Source: Acetobacter oeni
Lineage (GTDB): Bacteria > Pseudomonadota > Alphaproteobacteria > Acetobacterales > Acetobacteraceae
Length of the DNA stretch: 64,000 nt
Reading direction: 5' to 3'
Assembly (NCBI RefSeq): GCF_011516825.1
Contig: NZ_WOTA01000005.1
Location: 62,001 to 126,000, forward strand
In this document: piece after piece, positions 38,792-49,215 of the stretch
Numbering within the stretch: position 1 is the stretch's first letter
How the letters are laid out: every line of letters starts with the position of its first letter
Notes under the pieces: model-generated
The model's database searches: none
Seen by the model: only the letters and a program-made list of their open reading frames with translations
Told to the model about the DNA's origin: nothing
Made by a program: the position numbers and the translations under genes

Positions 38792-39322
38792 GTGGGTTTA
38801 TTTCATCACAGCAGGGGCCGTCGGGACGAGCCGACGCTTCCTTCAGAACGGCCGGACGCGCTTATGGGCGTTGTGCTGGCCTCGGCGCTCGGGCCCGCGG
38901 TGGACGCGCATCCGGAACGTGTGAAGGACCGGGAGCAGGCTATTCTCGATCTTTGCCAGACGGCGCATTTTCGCCCGGAGGGGCTGACGGGTCCGTTTAT
39001 TCTGCATCTTTCGGTCAGCGGGCATTCGGGGCTGGTGTTCGACGTTCATAATGAAGAAGACACGCCGCTTTATACGTATGGGATTTCTCTTTCGCCTTTC
39101 AGTCGCCTTATCAAGGATTACGCGCTGATGATCGAGAGTTTTGAGCTGGCGATGGAGGAGGGCAACCGCACGAAGGTTCAGGCGATCGATATGGGGCGGC
39201 GGGGTGTTCATGACGAGGCGGCGGAGCTGCTGACGGAGCGGCTGAAGGGGAAGATCGCCATGGATCTGCCGACGGCGCGGCGGCTGTTTTCGCTGATGTG
39301 TCTGCTGGCTCAGAGGCGGTAG
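38792..39322 (+). CDS. UPF0262 family protein
   Basis: A protein of 176 residues from the GTG at 38792, or 152 from the ATG at 38864. Conserved family segments are REQAILDL, YGISLSPFSRLIKDYALMIESF, VQAIDMGRRGVHDEAAELL and LPTARRLFSLMCLL. I prefer the GTG because GGAG lies seven bases before it, whereas the ATG has no ribosome site and would trim the first strand of the family. The family is alphaproteobacterial and of unknown function. It precedes cysG by 40 bases and may share its transcript. Confidence 0.85.
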   Translation: MGLFHHSRGRRDEPTLPSERPDALMGVVLASALGPAVDAHPERVKDREQAILDLCQTAHFRPEGLTGPFILHLSVSGHSGLVFDVHNEEDTPLYTYGISLSPFSRLIKDYALMIESFELAMEEGNRTKVQAIDMGRRGVHDEAAELLTERLKGKIAMDLPTARRLFSLMCLLAQRR

Positions 39323-39361
39323 GCCGGTTCCTCGTGAGATCTGAAAGGATGTGCGCCGTCG

Positions 39362-40828
39362 ATGACTGAGGCTGCTCCCGGCGCCGAGGCGCTGATGCCC
39401 TGGTTTCCTGTTACACTGCGGATGGATTCCGCCGCGTCCGCGCTTGTGGTCGGTGGAGGCGGTATCGCGGCGAACAAGGTCGCGCTGCTGGCGACGACGG
39501 AGGCGGCTATTACCGTGCTTTCGCCGGATCTCAATGCGGAGCTGGTCCGGCTCGTGGCGCGGGGGCGGATCTCTCATGATCCCGTTCCGGTTTCGCGGGA
39601 GGTTCTGGGGAAGCATCTGCCGGGGAAGCGGCTGGTCTTCGCGGCGACGAATGATCGCGCGGTGAACCGGCTGGTCGCGGAAATGGCCCGGGGGATGAAC
39701 ATTCCGGTCTGCGCGGTCGACGATCCTGATCCCTCGACGTTTATTACGCCCGCGATTGTGCGTCGTCCGCCGGTTCTGGTGGCGATTTCCACTGCCGGGG
39801 CGGCTCCGGTTCTGGCGCGGCGTCTTCGGGAGCAGATTGAGAGTCTGTTACCGGCGCAACTGGGGCGGATGGCGCGGTTTATGCAACGTCTGCGTCCGGC
39901 GGTTGCGGCGCTGCATCCGGTGGCGGAGACGCGCAGGCGGGTGTGGGAGCGGTTTCTGGACGGGATCGGAAGCGAGCAGGCGCTGGCGGGCGATGAGGCC
40001 GGGGCGCGGCTGACGCTGGAGCGGGAAGCCCGGGGCGAGACCGGCTCCGGAGAGGTGTGGCTGGTCGGCGCGGGGCCGGGAGATGCGGATCTTCTCACGC
40101 TGAAGGCGCTGCGGCTGATGCAGAATGCGGACAGTGTTCTCTACGATCATCTTTTGCCGCCTGAGATTCTGGAGCGGGTGCGACGGGATGCGGAGCGGGT
40201 GTTTGTCGGCAAGCAGCGCAGCGATCATGCGTTACCGCAGCCGGCGATCAACGATGAGCTGATCCGGCGGGCACGGGCGGGCGAGCGGGTATTGCGTCTG
40301 AAGGGGGGCGATCCGTTTATTTTCGGGCGTGGAGGCGAGGAGATCGAGGCGCTGATGGCGGCGGACATTCCGTTCCGCATCGTGCCGGGAATTTCGGCGG
40401 CGAACGGGTGTGCCGCGTCGGCGGGGATTCCGCTGACTCATCGGGATTGCGCGCAGTCCTGTCTGTTTCTGACCGGTCATGCGCGGGCGGACGGGACGCT
40501 GGATCTGCCGTGGGACACCATTGCCCGGCGCGGGCAGACGGTGGTGATTTACATGGGGCTCGGCGGCATTGCGATGCTGTGCGAGCGGCTGATGCGGCAT
40601 GGTCTGCCGCCGGACTGGCCGGCGGCTGTTGTGGAAAAGGGTACGCAGCCGGATCAGCGGGTGGTTGTCGGGGATCTGCGGTCGCTGCCGGAGCAGGTCA
40701 TGGCTGAGGTATTTCGCAGTCCGTCGCTGATTATTGTGGGTGAGGTTGTGCGGCATCGGGTAGTGTCACGGTCTGTTTCGCCGGATGTGACGGCGGGTAC
40801 TGGTGGCGGCCCACCGGAGGTTGTATAG
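39362..40828 (+). CDS. cysG: Siroheme synthase, fused CysG
   Basis: A 488-residue trifunctional enzyme. The N-terminal dehydrogenase/ferrochelatase part (1-215) has the NAD loop VVGGGGIAANK (about 30-40). The C-terminal uroporphyrinogen-III methyltransferase (about 222-470) has VWLVGAGPGDADLLTLKA, DHLLPPEIL and LKGGDPFIFGRGGEE. It makes siroheme for sulfite or nitrite reductase; no such reductase gene is next to it. The start is ATG after AAGGATGTGCGCCG. Confidence 0.95.
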   Translation: MTEAAPGAEALMPWFPVTLRMDSAASALVVGGGGIAANKVALLATTEAAITVLSPDLNAELVRLVARGRISHDPVPVSREVLGKHLPGKRLVFAATNDRAVNRLVAEMARGMNIPVCAVDDPDPSTFITPAIVRRPPVLVAISTAGAAPVLARRLREQIESLLPAQLGRMARFMQRLRPAVAALHPVAETRRRVWERFLDGIGSEQALAGDEAGARLTLEREARGETGSGEVWLVGAGPGDADLLTLKALRLMQNADSVLYDHLLPPEILERVRRDAERVFVGKQRSDHALPQPAINDELIRRARAGERVLRLKGGDPFIFGRGGEEIEALMAADIPFRIVPGISAANGCAASAGIPLTHRDCAQSCLFLTGHARADGTLDLPWDTIARRGQTVVIYMGLGGIAMLCERLMRHGLPPDWPAAVVEKGTQPDQRVVVGDLRSLPEQVMAEVFRSPSLIIVGEVVRHRVVSRSVSPDVTAGTGGGPPEVV

Positions 40829-40835
40829 CCGGATT

Positions 40836-41426
40836 ATGTTCTCGCTTTCCTCTCTGATGGCTCTCCTCCAGGTCGTTCTGATCGACATTACTCTGGCCGG
40901 GGACAACGCTGTTGTTGTTGGTCTTGCCGTCAGGCGGCTTGAGGCTTCGCAGCGCAGAATCGCGGTTCTGACAGGTGTTGGCGCGGCGGCGGTGATCCGG
41001 CTGGCGCTGGCTGTGGTCGCGACGAAGATGCTGGCGATCATCGGGCTGCGGTTTGCTGGTGGTCTTTTGCTACTCTGGGTCTGCTGGAAGATGTATCGCG
41101 AGCTTCGCAGACCGGATGTTCATGACGAGGATGGCGCGCCGGCTCCGGGGGCGCTCCGGAGCGCCATTATCCGGATTATCGTTGCCGATCTGTCGATGAG
41201 CCTGGATAATGTGCTGGCCGTTGCCGGGGCGGCGGGCGAGCACATCTGGGTGCTGGTGTCCGGGCTCGCTATTTCCGTGATTCTCATGGCGGTTGCGGCG
41301 ACTGTGATTGCGCGTCTGCTCGACCGGTATCGCTGGATTGCCTGGGTTGGCCTGCTGGTTGTTCTGGGGGTTGCCATCGAGCTGATCGTGGGCGGCGGGC
41401 ATGAGGTTCTGGAGCATGTGACTTGA
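40836..41426 (+). CDS. TerC family integral membrane protein
   Basis: A 196-residue protein with about six or seven membrane segments. Two internally repeated motifs, LAGDNAVVVG (about 20-29) and MSLDNVLAVAG (about 124-134), each with a conserved Asp-Asn, define the TerC/YjbE group (LysE superfamily). These are linked to metal ion export, often manganese or calcium, and to tellurite resistance in some contexts; no other ter genes are present here. The start ATG lies eight bases after the cysG stop and the stop overlaps the TTG of the next gene, so cysG, this gene and the transglycosylase may be one unit. Confidence 0.9.
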   Translation: MFSLSSLMALLQVVLIDITLAGDNAVVVGLAVRRLEASQRRIAVLTGVGAAAVIRLALAVVATKMLAIIGLRFAGGLLLLWVCWKMYRELRRPDVHDEDGAPAPGALRSAIIRIIVADLSMSLDNVLAVAGAAGEHIWVLVSGLAISVILMAVAATVIARLLDRYRWIAWVGLLVVLGVAIELIVGGGHEVLEHVT

Positions 41427-43381
41427 CCGGGCGCCGGCTTCGCCTGATTGCGGTGACGGCGGGGCTGTCCGCCTGTTCCGCCGCGCCGCAGACCGGACCG
41501 GCGGTGGTGTCGCCTCCGGCCTGGCCGACGGAGCAGCAGGCGACGACGGCCGCTGTGTCAGATGATGTGGCCGCACGGCTGACGGTCTGGCTTCGGCTGA
41601 CAGGTCCGGGCGATCCCGCGATTCCCGCGAAAACTTACGCGGATTTTCTGGCCACACGGCCCGTGTGGCCGCGCTGGCATATGATCGAACTGCGTTATCA
41701 GGCGGCGCTTGCTGCTGAACCCGATGATGCGGTTGCCTCGGCCTTGTGCGGCGAGCGCCCCCCTGCCACGGCGAAGGCGCTGAGCCGCTGTGTGGGTGTG
41801 GCCGGAAAGACGCCTGCGATGCGGGATGCGGCGCGCGCGATCTGGCGCAACGGGGCGGAGGGGGCCGGGGACGCCGCGCTTGTGCGGTTGCTGTTCGCCG
41901 CCGATCTGACGCCGGGGGACAGCTGGGAGCGGTTTTTGCGGGAGGAGCGGACCGGGCAGCTGACGGCGGCGGCGCAGACGGTGAGTTCTCTCCCGGCGGA
42001 CAGGGCCGGGCTGGCGGCGGCACGGCTGGCGTTTCGCAGGAATGACGCCGATGCGGAAACGGCACTGAGCGCCCTGCCCGCCTCTGAGGCGTCCGATCCG
42101 ATGCTGGTGGTCGATCATGCGCGCTGGCTTCGGAAGGCGCAGCGTGAAGACGATGAGCTGGCTTTGTGGAAGACGCAGGGTTTCGCGGTTGAATCGGAGG
42201 CGCCGGCGTCTGCCAGGGGTGCGTTCTGGACGGAACGGGATGCGCTGGCGCGCGATCTGCTGGCGGCGGGACGGGCGCAGGATGCGTTCACGCTAGCGGA
42301 TGACACGACGCAGACGGACGACACGAAGCGGTGGAACGCGGCGTTTCTGGCCGGCTGGGTTTCTCTGCGGCAGTTGCATAATCCCGCGCAGGCCGAGGCT
42401 TTTTTCAGAAAGATGACGGAGAGTCGTTCGCTTCTGACGCGCAGCGGCGGGTATTACTGGCTTGGTCGCGCTCATGCGGAAATGGGCAATATGTCGTCGG
42501 CCACGGCTGACTGGCAGCGGGCGGCGGAAACGCCTCAGACGTTTTACGGTCAGATGGCTGTCGCGGCGCTGGCGCATGGGGGCACGACGCTGCTGTCTCC
42601 GGCGCAGCCGTGCCCGGCGCTCCGGGATGCGTTGCAGCGCTGGCAGCGGACGACCCGGGGTGGCGCGGATGTGACGGCGACGACCGTGCATGTGGACGGC
42701 AGCGACCTGGCGCAGGCGGCGCAGATTCTGGTGTCGTGGAACGACCGGGCGCATGCGCGTGAGTTTCTGAATCTGTTGCTGGCGCAGGATAATGAGCCGT
42801 CGGATCAGCGGGCTGTCGCGGAACTCGCGGTGAAGCTGGGGATACCGGATATCGGAGTCGCTGTGGCGCGGAAGGCGAGCATGCGGGGCGTATCGATGCC
42901 GGACATGGGGTGGCCGGAGCCGTTTGCCGAACCTTCGACGGATCTGCCTCGCGGGCTGCCGCTCGGGCTGATGCGGCAGGAGAGCAATTTCAATCCGGAT
43001 GCGGTGAGTTCGTCGGGGGCGATCGGGCTGATGCAGCTGCTGCCCGGCACGGCGCGGGATATGGCGCGGGCGACCGGGGCAGGAAGTCTGAATGTGGCGG
43101 AGCTTCATGCGCCGTCCGTCAATATTCAACTGGGCACGGCTTATCTGGACCGGATGTATAAGAAATTTGACGGTGTGGTGCCTTATACGGCGGCGGCATA
43201 CAATGCCGGCCCGCATCGGGTCAGTCAGTGGCTGGAAGCGGGTGGCGATCCGGCACGGACGGGTGCGGACCAGGACGCGCTGATCGACTGGATCGAGCAG
43301 ATTCCGTATTCCGAGACCAGAAGTTATGTAAAACGCGTGTGGGAAAGCATGGTTGTTTATTCAGTCCGCGATCAGGGCTGA
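41423..43381 (+). CDS. Lytic transglycosylase, Slt type, lipoprotein
   Basis: A 652-residue periplasmic murein hydrolase. A short signal ends in the lipobox LSAC (15-18). A long alpha-helical superhelix follows (about 40-480), then the GH23 catalytic domain (about 505-640) with LMRQESNFNP (catalytic Glu near 520), SSSGAIGLMQLLPGTA and YTAAAYNAGPHRV. It cleaves peptidoglycan glycan strands forming 1,6-anhydro ends. The start is TTG overlapping the TerC stop (TTGA). Confidence 0.93.
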   Translation: MTGRRLRLIAVTAGLSACSAAPQTGPAVVSPPAWPTEQQATTAAVSDDVAARLTVWLRLTGPGDPAIPAKTYADFLATRPVWPRWHMIELRYQAALAAEPDDAVASALCGERPPATAKALSRCVGVAGKTPAMRDAARAIWRNGAEGAGDAALVRLLFAADLTPGDSWERFLREERTGQLTAAAQTVSSLPADRAGLAAARLAFRRNDADAETALSALPASEASDPMLVVDHARWLRKAQREDDELALWKTQGFAVESEAPASARGAFWTERDALARDLLAAGRAQDAFTLADDTTQTDDTKRWNAAFLAGWVSLRQLHNPAQAEAFFRKMTESRSLLTRSGGYYWLGRAHAEMGNMSSATADWQRAAETPQTFYGQMAVAALAHGGTTLLSPAQPCPALRDALQRWQRTTRGGADVTATTVHVDGSDLAQAAQILVSWNDRAHAREFLNLLLAQDNEPSDQRAVAELAVKLGIPDIGVAVARKASMRGVSMPDMGWPEPFAEPSTDLPRGLPLGLMRQESNFNPDAVSSSGAIGLMQLLPGTARDMARATGAGSLNVAELHAPSVNIQLGTAYLDRMYKKFDGVVPYTAAAYNAGPHRVSQWLEAGGDPARTGADQDALIDWIEQIPYSETRSYVKRVWESMVVYSVRDQG

Positions 43382-43470
43382 CGGGGTCGGCAGCGAAAAT
43401 CCGCCCGGTGGACTCTGTGGCCGGTGGTTGCTGTTATCTGCCCTGCCCGTTCCGCTTCGGAGAGTGAATT

Positions 43471-46191
43471 TTGAACACAGAGACCGAGGATCAGGCCCCG
43501 GCGCCGTCAGCACGCAGACTGTCGCCTGAGGGGGCCTCGCCCGCGATGGCGCAATGGTTTGCGCTGAAGGCCGAAAATCCGGAATTTCTTCTGTTTTTCC
43601 GGATGGGCGATTTCTACGAGTTGTTTTTTGACGATGCGATTGCGGCTGCTTCGGCGCTCGACATTGCGCTGACGGCGCGGGGGTCGCACGGGGGGGAGCC
43701 GATTGCGATGTGCGGGGTGCCGGCGGCGGCGGCTCCGGCTTATCTCTCCCGGCTGATCCGTCGCGGGTTTCGGGTTGCGGTTGCGGAGCAGACGGCGCAG
43801 GCGCCTTCGAAGAAGGCGGGAAAGGGGGGCAAATCCGGGCCGGCTCAGAAAGGTCCCCTGCCCCGCGCTGTTGTCCGGCTGGTGACGCCGGGCACGCTGA
43901 CCGAGGATGAACTGCTGGAGCCGGGGCGGTCCAATCTGCTTGTGGCGCTGGTGCCGGGCGGTGGCGGGCGCGGAGAGGCCGATTTGCGTGGCGTTGCGTG
44001 GATCGACATTTCCACCGGGCAGTTTGAGACGGCATCGTGCGCTCCGGGCGAGCTGGGGCATCTGCTGGCACGGCTTGATCCGGCGGAGATCCTGGCGTCG
44101 CAGGACTGCGATCTGGGGGAGTATGAATCCCGGCGTCATCCGGGGGCGGCGGTGCCGCCGGCTCATGCGGCACGGGCGCGGCTGGCGGAGACGTTCAGCG
44201 TGGCCAGTCTGGATGCGTTCGGCACGTTTACGGATGCCGAGGCGGCGGCGGGTCTGATGGCGGTCGAGTATATCCGGCGGTCTCAGGCGGGGTCGATGCC
44301 GCGTCTGTCGCATCCTCAGCCCCAGGCGGACCGGGATACGCTGGGGCTCGATCCGGCGACGCGGGCCAGTCTCGATCTCCTGCGGGCGCGGGATGGCGGT
44401 GTTGAGCACACGCTGTTTTCGGCGGTGAACCGGACGGTGACGGCGGCGGGCGCGCGGCTGCTTTCGACCTGGATCGCTGCGCCGCTGACCAGCCCCGAGC
44501 GGATCGGGGCACGGCAGGCCTGCTGGGACTGGCTGCGGCATGACAGCGCCAGCCTGGAAGCGTTGCGTCAGGTTCTTCGCGGAGCGCCTGATATTGACCG
44601 GGCGCTGGGGCGGCTCTCGGTCGGTCGGGGGCAGCCACGCGATCTGGCGACGTTGTGGGATGCGGTGAGTGCGGCGCACAGGGCGGCGGCCGTGCTGGAA
44701 TCGGTAAAGCACGGGACGCGGCCGCCGCTCATGGAAACGGCGCTGACGGCTTTGCGTGGCGCGGGGGCACTGGAAGGGGAACTGGAGCGGGCGCTGGCGG
44801 ATGAACTCCCTGCCCGGCTTGAAGACGGCGGGGTGATCGCGGCTGGTTATGACGGCGAACTCGACGCGCACCGGGCCTTGCGGGATGATTCGCGTCGGGT
44901 GATCGCGACGCTTCAGAACGAATATGCACAGCGTTTTGGCGTGGCGAGTCTGAAGATCCGGCATCATGCACAGCTTGGCTATGTCATGGAGGTGCCGGTC
45001 GCCGCCGGGGCAAGGCTGCGGGAGCGGGACGATCTGAGTTTCCGGCAGGGCACGACGGGTGCGGCGCGGTTTGCGACTGAGGAACTGATCGATCTGGATT
45101 CCCGGATCAGCGAGGCGACCGAGCGGGCCGCCATCCGGGAGCGGCAGATTTTCGGGGCACTGGTTGCCAGGGCGCTCGATGACAGGGAGTTGCCGCCGCT
45201 GGCGCGGGCGCTGGCGCTTATGGACGTGGTGCAGTCATGCGCGGGGCTGGCGACGGGCGGAACATGGTGCCGGGCCAGGATCGATGACGGTACGGCGTTT
45301 GATCTGACGGCCTGTCGTCATCCGGTGGTTGAGGCGGCGCTGGGGACGGGCGCGCGGTTTACGGCCAATAACTGCTCTCTGGAGGCGGATCATCGGGTGA
45401 TGCTGCTGACGGGGCCGAATATGGCCGGGAAATCGACATTTCTGCGACAGAACGCGCTGGCAGTGATTCTGGCTCAGGCGGGGCTGCCGGTTCCGGCGAA
45501 GGCGGCTCATATCGGGGTGGTTGACCGGCTGTTCTCGCGTGTCGGCGCATCTGACGATCTGGCGCGGGGGCGCTCGACCTTCATGGTTGAGATGACGGAG
45601 ACGGCGGGCATTCTGAATCAGGCGGGGCCGCGTTCTCTGGTTGTTGTTGATGAGATCGGGCGCGGGACATCGACGCTGGACGGGTTGTCGATTGCGTGGG
45701 CGGTGCTGGAGGCGATGCACTCGACGCTGCGCTGCCGGACGATTTTCGCGACCCATTTTCATGAGCTGGCGCAGCTTTCGGAAACGCTGCCCCGGCTTTC
45801 CCCGCATACGATGGCGGTGCGGGACTGGAAGGGCCAGGTGGTGTTTCTGCACGAGGTTGTTCCGGGTTCGGCGCGGAAGAGCTGGGGCGTGCACGTGGCG
45901 CGGCTGGCGGGTGTGCCTCTGCCGGTGGTGAATCGTGCGGCCCGGCTGCTGAAGGAACTGGAGCAGGAACATTCCGTCGGGCAGCGTCCCCTGCCACTGT
46001 TCGATGATTTACCGGCGGCGTCTGAGGCGCAGCCGGAGGGCCGGAATGGCAGCGAAAATGTCACACGGGAGATTTTCGAGCAGGTGCTGGGCCTTGATCC
46101 TGATTCTTTGTCTCCCCGCGACGCGCTTGCCGCGCTATATCATCTGAAGAATGCGGCGCTTGAAACCGAAAATCGTCTGGCCCGACCATAG
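43471..46191 (+). CDS. mutS: DNA mismatch repair protein MutS
   Basis: A 906-residue mismatch-recognition ATPase. The mismatch-binding GDFYELFFDDA (46-56, Phe48 and Glu50) is present, as are Walker A GPNMAGKST (about 648-656), Walker B VVDEIGRGTSTLDG, and the C-terminal helix-turn-helix. The start is TTG at 43471 with GGAGAG six bases upstream; an alternative ATG (residue 26) would still keep the FYE motif. mutL is not in the window. glnD follows by 41 bases; the mutS-glnD order is common in alphaproteobacteria. Confidence 0.97.
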   Translation: MNTETEDQAPAPSARRLSPEGASPAMAQWFALKAENPEFLLFFRMGDFYELFFDDAIAAASALDIALTARGSHGGEPIAMCGVPAAAAPAYLSRLIRRGFRVAVAEQTAQAPSKKAGKGGKSGPAQKGPLPRAVVRLVTPGTLTEDELLEPGRSNLLVALVPGGGGRGEADLRGVAWIDISTGQFETASCAPGELGHLLARLDPAEILASQDCDLGEYESRRHPGAAVPPAHAARARLAETFSVASLDAFGTFTDAEAAAGLMAVEYIRRSQAGSMPRLSHPQPQADRDTLGLDPATRASLDLLRARDGGVEHTLFSAVNRTVTAAGARLLSTWIAAPLTSPERIGARQACWDWLRHDSASLEALRQVLRGAPDIDRALGRLSVGRGQPRDLATLWDAVSAAHRAAAVLESVKHGTRPPLMETALTALRGAGALEGELERALADELPARLEDGGVIAAGYDGELDAHRALRDDSRRVIATLQNEYAQRFGVASLKIRHHAQLGYVMEVPVAAGARLRERDDLSFRQGTTGAARFATEELIDLDSRISEATERAAIRERQIFGALVARALDDRELPPLARALALMDVVQSCAGLATGGTWCRARIDDGTAFDLTACRHPVVEAALGTGARFTANNCSLEADHRVMLLTGPNMAGKSTFLRQNALAVILAQAGLPVPAKAAHIGVVDRLFSRVGASDDLARGRSTFMVEMTETAGILNQAGPRSLVVVDEIGRGTSTLDGLSIAWAVLEAMHSTLRCRTIFATHFHELAQLSETLPRLSPHTMAVRDWKGQVVFLHEVVPGSARKSWGVHVARLAGVPLPVVNRAARLLKELEQEHSVGQRPLPLFDDLPAASEAQPEGRNGSENVTREIFEQVLGLDPDSLSPRDALAALYHLKNAALETENRLARP

Positions 46192-46232
46192 TTTCCCCTT
46201 CCCTCCGGATTTCCGAGCCTGATCTGAACACT

Positions 46233-49163
46233 ATGTCCAGTCTTCAAACAGTTGCTTCTCCTGTCGTTTCAGAGGTTTCTCTTTCCGGTGGCGACGGTTC
46301 GTTATGTCCTGAGCTGCTGGCGGACAGCCTGTCGGCCGCGCTGCACGATGCGGGCGGCCCGGATGGCACGCCACCGCCCCGGGATATGGCCCTGACCATT
46401 TTCCGGCGGCATCTCGGGCGGTATCAGACCGATGTGCGGGCGCAGTTCGAGAACCGCGAGATCAAGGGCGTGGATGCGGCGAAGGCCCTGGCGGCGTATG
46501 CTGATGTGCTTGTGAAGGCGCTGGCGGAGTTTGCCGGGACGGCTCTGGGGTTCGGGCAGGAGGCGCTGGACCAGATCGTGGTTGCGGCGACCGGTGGTTA
46601 TGGCAAGAGGCTGCTTGCGCCGTTCAGTGACATCGATCTGCTGTTTCTGACATCCGAGCAGCCGTCGGCCGATGTTCTCAGTCTTGTTGAATATATCCTG
46701 TATTTTCTGTGGGATATGGGGCTGAAAGTCGGTCATGCGACGCGCTCGATCAGCGAATGCGTTGCGCAGGCGGAGCAGGATACGACCGTGCGGACAGCGC
46801 TGCTGGATGCGCGGATGCTGATCGGCAGTTTCAGTCTGTTCGCGATGTTTGAGGCGCGGTTTATCGTGGCCTGCGTTGAGGCGGGGTCGGCGCGGTTTAT
46901 CGCTGACAAGCGGGCCGAACGGGCGGAGCGGCATCGCCGGTTCGGGGACAGTCCTTATCTTGTTGAGCCGAATATCAAGGAAGGCCGGGGCGGTTTGCGG
47001 GACATGCAGACGCTCTACTGGATGTGCCGGTATATTTTCGGCACCCGGCATGTGTCCGATCTGCTGGCACCGGAATTTACCCGGCTTGGTTTTCTGACCG
47101 AGCAGGAAGCGGCGCGGGCGCGGCGGTCCTGGGATTTTCTGTGGACGGTGCGGCTGCATCTCCATTACGTCGCTGGTCGTGGCGAGGACCGGCTGACTTT
47201 CGACATGCAGCCCGTGGTGGGCGGACGCATGGGCTATACGCGGCACGGGCGGCAGAACGGTGTCGAGCGGTTCATGCGGCACTATTTTCTGACGGTGCGC
47301 GAGGTCATGCGGCTGACGCATGTGCTGGAGCCGACGATCATGCGGGTGGCGCTGGGGCCGGCGGCGCATGTGATGAAGGCGGACGACGCGATGCGTGAGG
47401 CGGGCTTCACGCTGATCGACGGCAAGATCCTGGCGGACCGGGGGGTATCGTTCGAGGCTGAGCCACTGAAGATGTTCGAGTTGCTGGAATGGGCGCGGCT
47501 GCGTCATCTGGCTCTGCATCCGCTGGCACGTCAGCAACTGATCCGGTGGGAGCGCAGGGCTTCGACATTGCGGTCGAACCCGAAGGCGGCGGAGATTTTT
47601 CTGGATCTGCTGTGCGATGACCGTCCGACGCGGCTCAGGCGCCCGGCTGCCCGGGAGAAGAAGGACGAGCTGGCGGTTTCTGAGACTGAGCAGAACAGTC
47701 ATCTCGACCATGTGCACTGGCTGCGGGTACTGAATGAGACCGGGCTGTGGGGCGGGCTGATCCCGGAATGGTCACGCATTGTCGGGCAGATGCAGTTCGA
47801 CACGTATCATATCTTCACGGTCGATGAGCACACGATCGAGGCCATCCGTATTCTGCGCTGTGTCGAGAACGGCACGATGGCGGATGAGATTCCGGTTGCT
47901 TATGAACTGGCGCGGGGCATTCAGTCACGGCGGGCGCTTTATATGGCGGTCATGCTGCATGACATCGCCAAGGGGCGTGGCGGCGATCATTCCGAACTGG
48001 GTTCGGAGATCGCTCTGGAGCTGTGTCCGACGCTGGGGCTTTCCGGCGAGGAGACGGAGACGGTTTCGTGGCTGGTGCTCCAGCACCTGCTGCTGAGTCA
48101 TACGGCGTTTCAGCGCGACATTGATGATCCGAAGACCATTCTGGATGTGGCGGATGTGGTGCAGTCGCCGGAGCGGCTGCGGCTGCTTCTGCTGCTGACG
48201 ATCGTGGATATGCGGGCGGTCAGTCCGCGCGTGTGGAATGCGTGGAAGGCGACGCTGCTTCGGGAGCTTTATACGCGTGTGGCCGAGGTGCTGGAGGGCG
48301 GACTGGCGACGCCGGAGCGCGATATGCGTGTGGCGCATAGCAAGGCGATGCTGGCTGAGTTGCTGGCTGAGGAAGGTGCCTCGAAGGCTGAAACGGATCA
48401 TTTTCTTGAGCTTGGCTATGCGGGGTACTGGCTGTCCTTTGACCAGGAAACGCAGCTTCGTCATGCGCGTCTGATCCGTGAGGCGGAGGCGCGGTCCGCG
48501 CCGTTTGTGATCGAGACGCAGCCCCTTCCCTCACGCGGGGTTACGGAAGTGACGATCCATACGCAGGATCATCCGGGGCTTTTTGCTGAGATCGCCGGGG
48601 CGATGGCGCTTGCCGGGGCCTCAATCGTGGATGCGCGGATTCATACGCTGACCAACGGCATGGCGCTGGATACGCTGTGGATTCAGGATGCGTCGGGCGA
48701 GGCGTTCGATGAGCCTCACCGTCTTGCCAGGCTGTCTGCTCTGGCGGAGCGGGCATTACGGGGCGGGCTCGATATTGAGGCGGAGATCAGGAAGAATCAG
48801 CCGGGCCTGACGATGTCACGGACGCGGGCTATCCACGTGCCGCCACGTGTTGTGATCGATAACCGGGCGTCCAATTCGCATACCGTCGTGGAGATTAACG
48901 GGCGTGACCGGTCCGGGCTGCTGCATGACGTGGCCAGCGCCCTGAATGAGCTGAAACTTCAGATCGGGTCGGCGCATATTACAACTTATGGCGTTCGGGC
49001 GATCGACGTTTTTTATGTAAAAGATCTTTCTGGCCTGAAGGTGACGGACGAGCGGCGCCTCGCGCATATTCGCGAGCGGCTGCTGACCGGTCTGAAAAAG
49101 GCCGAGGAGAAGATCAATCCTGGCTATCATGAGTCAGAACTGACTGCGGATCAGCCGGAATAA
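46233..49163 (+). CDS. glnD: Bifunctional [protein-PII] uridylyltransferase / UMP-removing enzyme
   Basis: A 976-residue nitrogen sensor. The nucleotidyltransferase motif is GGYGKRLLAPFSDIDLLF (about 120-137), the HD hydrolase motif is HDIAKGRGGDHS (about 575-586), and two ACT domains (about 770-850 and 882-960, e.g. VEINGRDRSGLLHDVASAL) bind glutamine. It uridylylates or deuridylylates PII proteins to control glutamine synthetase. The length is typical for alphaproteobacteria. No PII gene lies nearby. Confidence 0.96.
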   Translation: MSSLQTVASPVVSEVSLSGGDGSLCPELLADSLSAALHDAGGPDGTPPPRDMALTIFRRHLGRYQTDVRAQFENREIKGVDAAKALAAYADVLVKALAEFAGTALGFGQEALDQIVVAATGGYGKRLLAPFSDIDLLFLTSEQPSADVLSLVEYILYFLWDMGLKVGHATRSISECVAQAEQDTTVRTALLDARMLIGSFSLFAMFEARFIVACVEAGSARFIADKRAERAERHRRFGDSPYLVEPNIKEGRGGLRDMQTLYWMCRYIFGTRHVSDLLAPEFTRLGFLTEQEAARARRSWDFLWTVRLHLHYVAGRGEDRLTFDMQPVVGGRMGYTRHGRQNGVERFMRHYFLTVREVMRLTHVLEPTIMRVALGPAAHVMKADDAMREAGFTLIDGKILADRGVSFEAEPLKMFELLEWARLRHLALHPLARQQLIRWERRASTLRSNPKAAEIFLDLLCDDRPTRLRRPAAREKKDELAVSETEQNSHLDHVHWLRVLNETGLWGGLIPEWSRIVGQMQFDTYHIFTVDEHTIEAIRILRCVENGTMADEIPVAYELARGIQSRRALYMAVMLHDIAKGRGGDHSELGSEIALELCPTLGLSGEETETVSWLVLQHLLLSHTAFQRDIDDPKTILDVADVVQSPERLRLLLLLTIVDMRAVSPRVWNAWKATLLRELYTRVAEVLEGGLATPERDMRVAHSKAMLAELLAEEGASKAETDHFLELGYAGYWLSFDQETQLRHARLIREAEARSAPFVIETQPLPSRGVTEVTIHTQDHPGLFAEIAGAMALAGASIVDARIHTLTNGMALDTLWIQDASGEAFDEPHRLARLSALAERALRGGLDIEAEIRKNQPGLTMSRTRAIHVPPRVVIDNRASNSHTVVEINGRDRSGLLHDVASALNELKLQIGSAHITTYGVRAIDVFYVKDLSGLKVTDERRLAHIRERLLTGLKKAEEKINPGYHESELTADQPE

Positions 49164-49215
49164 GGTGGTTTTCCCCGTGAGTCTGTCTGGTGGAATGACC
49201 TGACGGGTGTTTGTT

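Noticed and set aside
40836-41426. Tellurite resistance island
   Set aside because: Only a TerC-type membrane protein is present, without terA, terB, terD or terE; it is probably a housekeeping metal exporter.
43507-44967. A 486-codon minus-strand frame within mutS
   Set aside because: Antisense to mutS, Arg/Pro-rich, no motif.
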